A DNA stretch of 64,000 nucleotides from Planobispora rosea (GTDB lineage Bacteria > Actinomycetota > Actinomycetes > Streptosporangiales > Streptosporangiaceae), in assembly GCF_014648175.1 (NCBI RefSeq), contig NZ_BMQP01000037.1:16694-80693 (forward strand), in the 5' to 3' direction. Shown piece after piece: positions 60,834-64,000 of this stretch. The translations under genes were made by a program, and so were the position numbers. Under the pieces are notes generated by a model that was not told the origin of the DNA, did not search any database, and saw only the letters and a list, made by a program, of their open reading frames with translations. Each line of letters opens with the position of its first letter. Within the stretch, counting starts at the first letter, position 1.

Positions 60834-61903
60834 GCCCACGTCAGCCCCAGTCCCGGGTTCCCGGCCGAGCGCAGCTCGGCGCCGTCGATCTCCAGAGGGG
60901 ACGGCCCGGCCAGCAACCCCAGGTCGGCGAGGGAGGCGTCCTCGACCAACTCCACCATGACCGGGTGGTGCAGCGTAAGGGCCAGCTGCCCCGACAGCTC
61001 GGTCAGCAGGTGCGGGTAGACCGGGACGTCGAAGGCGCGGGCCAGGATGGCGACGCGCAGGAACGGGGTGATCCCGCCGACCCGGACCACGTTGGGCTGG
61101 ACCACGTCGCAGGCGCCCGCGACGAGCAGGTCGCGGAAGCCGTGGAGGGTGTAGACGTTCTCGCCCACCGCGACCGGCACGCCGATGCTCCTGCGGAGCT
61201 CCACGTGGGCCGCGATGTCGTCGGCGGGCAGCGGCTCCTCGATCCAGTGCGGGTCGTACGGCTCCAGCGCGGCGATCGCGCGGCGGGCCCGGTGCAGGTC
61301 CCAGCGCTGGTTGGCGTCGATCATCAGGAGTGTGCCGGGGCCGACGACCTCGCGGACCGCGGCGACCCGCTCGACGTCCTCGGCCAGGTCGGGCCGGCCC
61401 ACCTTGATCTTGACGGCCGGGTAGCCCGCGGCCTTCCAGCGGCCGGCCTGCTCGACCAGCTCCGCCAGGGAGTAGTGCAGGTTGACGCCGCTGCCGTACA
61501 CCGGGACGCTCTCCCGGCGCGGCCCGAGCACCTCCACCAGGGAGGAATCCCCGCAGCGCAGGTCCCACAGGGCCAGGTCCACCCCGGCCATCGCGACCGT
61601 GGCCAGCCCGCCGCGCCCGGCCTCGCTCAGGTGCACGGCGAGCCGGTCCCACACCACCTCCGGGTGGGCGGGCAGGCCGATCAGCGCCTCGCGGATGTCG
61701 TCGTCCAGCAGGGCCCGCACGGCCTTGGCCCCGATCTGCGGCGTCCATGAGAAGCCGGTCCCGGTCCGCCCGTCGGCCAGCGTGACCTCGCACACGATCA
61801 CGTGGTTGTACGGCACGTCGGCGCCCCACGGCCGGCGCAGGGGCGCCGACCGCAGGGTGGTCCGCAGGTCCTTGATCACGCCGGTCGCGGTCTCCCCGGT
61901 CAT
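60830..61903 (-). CDS. Enolase-superfamily enzyme (galactarolactone cycloisomerase or aldarate dehydratase)
   Basis: 357 aa of the mandelate racemase/muconate lactonising group. Acid/base Lys is in KIK (165-167). Metal ligands are Asp196 (MIDAN), Glu222 or 223 (IEEP) and Glu248 (GEN). His298 (YPHLL) lies where the opposite general base is expected. With Udh, KdgD and KGSADH in the same operon, the natural reading is galactarolactone cycloisomerase or galactarate dehydratase giving 3-deoxy-2-keto-hexarate. Sequence alone does not choose between these. 4-bp overlap with both neighbours. Confidence 0.88.
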   Translation of the reverse strand: MTGETATGVIKDLRTTLRSAPLRRPWGADVPYNHVIVCEVTLADGRTGTGFSWTPQIGAKAVRALLDDDIREALIGLPAHPEVVWDRLAVHLSEAGRGGLATVAMAGVDLALWDLRCGDSSLVEVLGPRRESVPVYGSGVNLHYSLAELVEQAGRWKAAGYPAVKIKVGRPDLAEDVERVAAVREVVGPGTLLMIDANQRWDLHRARRAIAALEPYDPHWIEEPLPADDIAAHVELRRSIGVPVAVGENVYTLHGFRDLLVAGACDVVQPNVVRVGGITPFLRVAILARAFDVPVYPHLLTELSGQLALTLHHPVMVELVEDASLADLGLLAGPSPLEIDGAELRSAGNPGLGLTWA

Positions 61904-62775
61904 GCGCCCACCAGGGCGAGGCCGTTCTTGAGGATGGTGTCCAGCTCGGCCAGGTGCTCGGGGGTGAGGTCGGTCAGCGGCGCCCGGACCGGGCCGACGT
62001 CCAGGCCGCGCAACCGCAGGCCCGCCTTGACCAGGGCGACCGCGTAACCCGGCGCCTTGCTGCGCAGCTCGACCAGGGGCGCGTAGAACTCCGTGATCAG
62101 CCGGTCGTCGCCGTCGAAGTAGGCGGTGGCGATCTCGGGGGCGAAGGCGAACACGGCCGAGGAGTACAGCTCCACGCCGAGGCCGCGGTAGGCGGGCATG
62201 GTCAGCTCGGCGGTCGGCAGGCCGTTGAAGAAGGTGAAGTCCGGGCCGATCTCCCGGCGGACCGCCAGCACGATGCGCTGCATCCGGTCGATGTCGCCCA
62301 GGCCGTCCTTCAGGCCGATCACGCCGGGGACGCGGGCCAGCTCCACCACCGTGGCCGGGTCGAGCACCACGGAGCCGCGCTGGTAGATGATCACGGGGAG
62401 CTCGGCGGCGATCGCGCGCACGTACTCGGCGAACCCGGCCGAGGTGCCCTGGGTCAGGTAGGGCGGCATGAGCAGCAGTCCGTCGGCGCCCGCCTCGCGG
62501 GCCGTACGGGCCTGCTCCAGGGCGGCGCCGAGCGGGCCGCCGGCGCCGGCCAGCACCGGCACCGCGCCCTGGACGGTCTCGACCGCCACCTGGACGGCGC
62601 GGGCGTGCTCGGCCTGGGAGAGCGCGGAGAACTCCCCGGTGCCGCAGGCGACGAAGACGCCGCCGGTGCCGTGCGCGACGCCCCGGCGGATGTGCTCGGC
62701 CAGCGCGTCCTCGGCCAGCGCGCCCGAGGCGTCGAAGGGGGTCACGGGGAAGAACAGGACTCCGCTGAGATTCAT
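61900..62775 (-). CDS. kdgD: 5-dehydro-4-deoxyglucarate dehydratase (DHDPS superfamily)
   Basis: 291 aa, ATG with GGAGCACCGACC. Schiff-base Lys156 (GLKDGLGD) and Tyr131 (IIYQRG) are in place; FVACGTGEFSALS replaces the GTTGE loop as in KdgD enzymes, and the KDGLGDIDRMQRI region is characteristic. It dehydrates and decarboxylates 3-deoxy-2-keto-hexarate to 2,5-dioxovalerate, feeding the aldehyde dehydrogenase at the operon end. Confidence 0.93.
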   Translation of the reverse strand: MNLSGVLFFPVTPFDASGALAEDALAEHIRRGVAHGTGGVFVACGTGEFSALSQAEHARAVQVAVETVQGAVPVLAGAGGPLGAALEQARTAREAGADGLLLMPPYLTQGTSAGFAEYVRAIAAELPVIIYQRGSVVLDPATVVELARVPGVIGLKDGLGDIDRMQRIVLAVRREIGPDFTFFNGLPTAELTMPAYRGLGVELYSSAVFAFAPEIATAYFDGDDRLITEFYAPLVELRSKAPGYAVALVKAGLRLRGLDVGPVRAPLTDLTPEHLAELDTILKNGLALVGA

Positions 62776-62806
62776 GGTCGGTGCTCCAGGAGGAAGGCTC
62801 GGGGGG

Positions 62807-63691
62807 TCAGGAGAGTTCGGTGCGCCAGCTGCGCTTGGCCTGCCAGCCGAGCAGCTTGCCGGCCTTGGCGGAGGAGAACGCGGGAGCGGTGCCGGTGAGG
62901 GTGTCGGCGAAGCCCCCGGTGGCGGGGATGACCTGCGGCAGCAGCTCCGAGAGCGGCTCGCGGGCCAGGGCGTCGGCGGCCCCGGCGAAGAAGATCTCGC
63001 CGTTGGGCAGCCCGGGCATCCGGTCGAGCAGCGTGAGGAGCATGTCGGCCGCGTCGCGGGCGTCGATGTAGTTGAACAGCGAGACCCCGGCGATCTCGGG
63101 CCGGTCCAGCCGCTCGGTCACGGTGTGCCCCGACTGGGTCGGCGCGCCCTCCCACTCCTCGGGCGCGATCACGAAGCAGGGCCGTACCGCGGCCAGCTTC
63201 GTGGCGGTGGCGGCGCGGGCGAACGACCGCATCGTCTCCTCGGCGACGACCTTGGACAGGTTGTAGGCGTTCCACGGCAGGACCGGGTGGTCCTCGTCGA
63301 GGGGCAGGTAGGAGGGGGTCCAGCCGCCCGGCGCGCCGTACCCCATGACGGTCGGGCTGCTGGCCAGGACCACCTTGCCCACGCCCAGCGCCACCGCCGC
63401 GTCGCACACGTTGAAGGCCAGCTGCGTGTTGGTGCGGAAGGTCACCGCGTCGCTGTGGCTGAACGGGGTGGCGATGGCGGCCAGGTGCACGATGGCGTCC
63501 GGCCGGAAGCGCGCGATCACCTCGTACGCCTCACCGAGGTCGGTCAGGTCGGCGGGGAGGGTGGCGGCGGCGTCGGCGGGGGTGCCCGGGGCCCGGTCCA
63601 CGCCGATGACCTCGTGCCCCGCCGCGGCGAACGCGGACACGACGCTGCGCCCGAGGCGCCCGGCGCTCCCGGTGACAAGAGTTCTGCTCAC
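62807..63691 (-). CDS. NAD-dependent SDR, candidate uronate dehydrogenase
   Basis: 294 aa, start GTG with GAAGGGAAAG upstream. Extended-SDR features: nucleotide loop TGSAGRLG (7-14), DLTD, catalytic Ser111/112 and Tyr143-x3-Lys147 (YNLSK). The fold resembles UDP-sugar epimerases, but operon context (KdgD, cycloisomerase, KGSADH, pectinase) makes uronate dehydrogenase the best guess: galacturonate to galactarolactone with NAD. First gene of the six-gene operon; its promoter holds the TGCAACC box. Confidence 0.8.
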   Translation of the reverse strand: MSRTLVTGSAGRLGRSVVSAFAAAGHEVIGVDRAPGTPADAAATLPADLTDLGEAYEVIARFRPDAIVHLAAIATPFSHSDAVTFRTNTQLAFNVCDAAVALGVGKVVLASSPTVMGYGAPGGWTPSYLPLDEDHPVLPWNAYNLSKVVAEETMRSFARAATATKLAAVRPCFVIAPEEWEGAPTQSGHTVTERLDRPEIAGVSLFNYIDARDAADMLLTLLDRMPGLPNGEIFFAGAADALAREPLSELLPQVIPATGGFADTLTGTAPAFSSAKAGKLLGWQAKRSWRTELS

Positions 63692-63733
63692 GGGTGTCTT
63701 TCCCTTCTGGCAGTCGTGGGCGAGCCCGAGGAC

Positions 63734-63747
63734 TGCAACCAGTTGCA
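63734..63747. promoter_or_regulatory. LacI-type box before the galacturonate operon (site 3)
   Basis: TGCAACCAGTTGCA, palindromic in 12 of 14 positions, 43 bp upstream of the first gene. It shares the GTTGCAT-N-AAAC flank with site 1 in the pectinase promoter. Confidence 0.65.
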
Positions 63748-63843
63748 TCAAACAGTGTCGGTATCCGGAGGAAACGTCAAGGGCTCGATTCTGATCATCT
63801 AGATGAGCTGGGTATTTGCCATCCAGGCTGTGCTGAGTGAGAA

Positions 63844-63856
63844 GCAACCGATCGCA
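63844..63856. promoter_or_regulatory. LacI-type box before the regulator gene (site 4)
   Basis: GCAACCGATCGCA, 84 bp upstream of the LacI start and matching TGCAACCGATTGC of site 1. Fits autoregulation. Confidence 0.5.
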
Positions 63857-63939
63857 GGATAGAGGGGTCCGGTGTTGTTAGAGTCTGGTAGGGGCCGACC
63901 ACGTGCGTTACGGTGCCGCGGAGCACACAGGAGGCGTCC

Positions 63940-64000
63940 ATGGCGGTGACGATCAGGGATGTGGCGCGGGCGTCGGGGGTGCATGTCTCGACGGTGTCGC
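63940..64000 (+). CDS. LacI-family regulator, N-terminus only (cut by window edge)
   Basis: The ATG is preceded by GGAGGCGTCC. The 20 visible residues, MAVTIRDVARASGVHVSTVS, are the first helices of a LacI HTH. It is divergent from the galacturonate operon and lies beside four copies of a TGCAACC-type box, so it is the probable repressor of the pectin/galacturonate genes. The inducer (galacturonate, galactarate or a keto-sugar) is unknown. Confidence 0.88.
   Translation, partial: MAVTIRDVARASGVHVSTVS

Overview
The window is 64 kb of very GC-rich DNA with strong G/C at third codon positions. Genes are dense on both strands, many starts are GTG, and several mRNAs appear to be leaderless. The gene families (DUF5685, an AA10 LPMO with CBM2, Dpp-type permease-ATPase fusions, NarL-type two-component systems, LacI/ROK/TetR sugar regulators) point to a filamentous, soil-type actinomycete. 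Streptosporangiales or a relative is my inference from gene content, not a database match. I see no transposase, integrase, CRISPR array, rRNA or obvious prophage.

Layout. (1) 1-9.6 kb: the 5' part of tex, a sialidase-like protein, small MmcQ/VOC/DUF5685 genes, two unusual tRNA genes (6.0-6.2 kb), a GNAT enzyme, a P-loop kinase, an FG-GAP membrane protein and a CBM2 lipoprotein. (2) 9.7-13.2 kb: a secreted cellulose-type LPMO, then a ROK regulator divergent from an MFS exporter. (3) 13.3-22.3 kb: housekeeping and unknown genes, including an RTX-repeat protein, a Cys-rich pentapeptide protein, a solitary N6-adenine methylase-like protein and an FMN-reductase-like protein. (4) 22.4-28.7 kb: a LacI regulator and an alpha-glucoside-type ABC operon ending in a GH13 glucosidase. 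(5) 28.9-34.7 kb: a membrane protein convergent with a two-component system that shares a paired palindromic operator with it, then GNAT, pirin, VOC and PfpI genes. (6) 34.9-38.7 kb: metH behind an S-adenosylhomocysteine riboswitch whose switching helices can be read directly. (7) 38.7-41.2 kb: a STAS protein and a GAF histidine kinase preceded by an overlapping small ORF. (8) 41.2-54.8 kb: an oligosaccharide locus with GH1, TetR-GH3, a Dpp-type ABC importer and GH20. Its three promoters carry the same palindrome, CTACCAC-N-TGGTWAS. (9) 54.8-64 kb: a pectin locus. A secreted pectinesterase-pectate lyase fusion is followed by a six-gene operon (candidate uronate dehydrogenase, KdgD, enolase-superfamily cycloisomerase/dehydratase, Gfo/Idh oxidoreductase, DUF6807-like protein, 2,5-dioxovalerate-type aldehyde dehydrogenase) and a divergent LacI gene cut by the window edge.

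How the genes work together. The window is dominated by plant- and fungal-polymer use. The LPMO and CBM2 proteins attack cellulose outside the cell. The CE8-PL1 fusion demethylates and cleaves pectin, and the adjacent operon encodes the oxidative galacturonate route to 2-oxoglutarate. The TetR locus appears to import beta-linked oligosaccharides and hydrolyse them inside the cell, because GH1, GH3 and GH20 all lack signal peptides. The LacI-ABC-GH13 operon does the same for alpha-glucosides. Each of the three sugar loci has its own repressor and a visible operator family. The most novel-looking items are the TetR/CTACCAC regulon, the TCCGTC-N4-GACGGA double operator linking the two-component system to the membrane protein, and the two atypical tRNAs.
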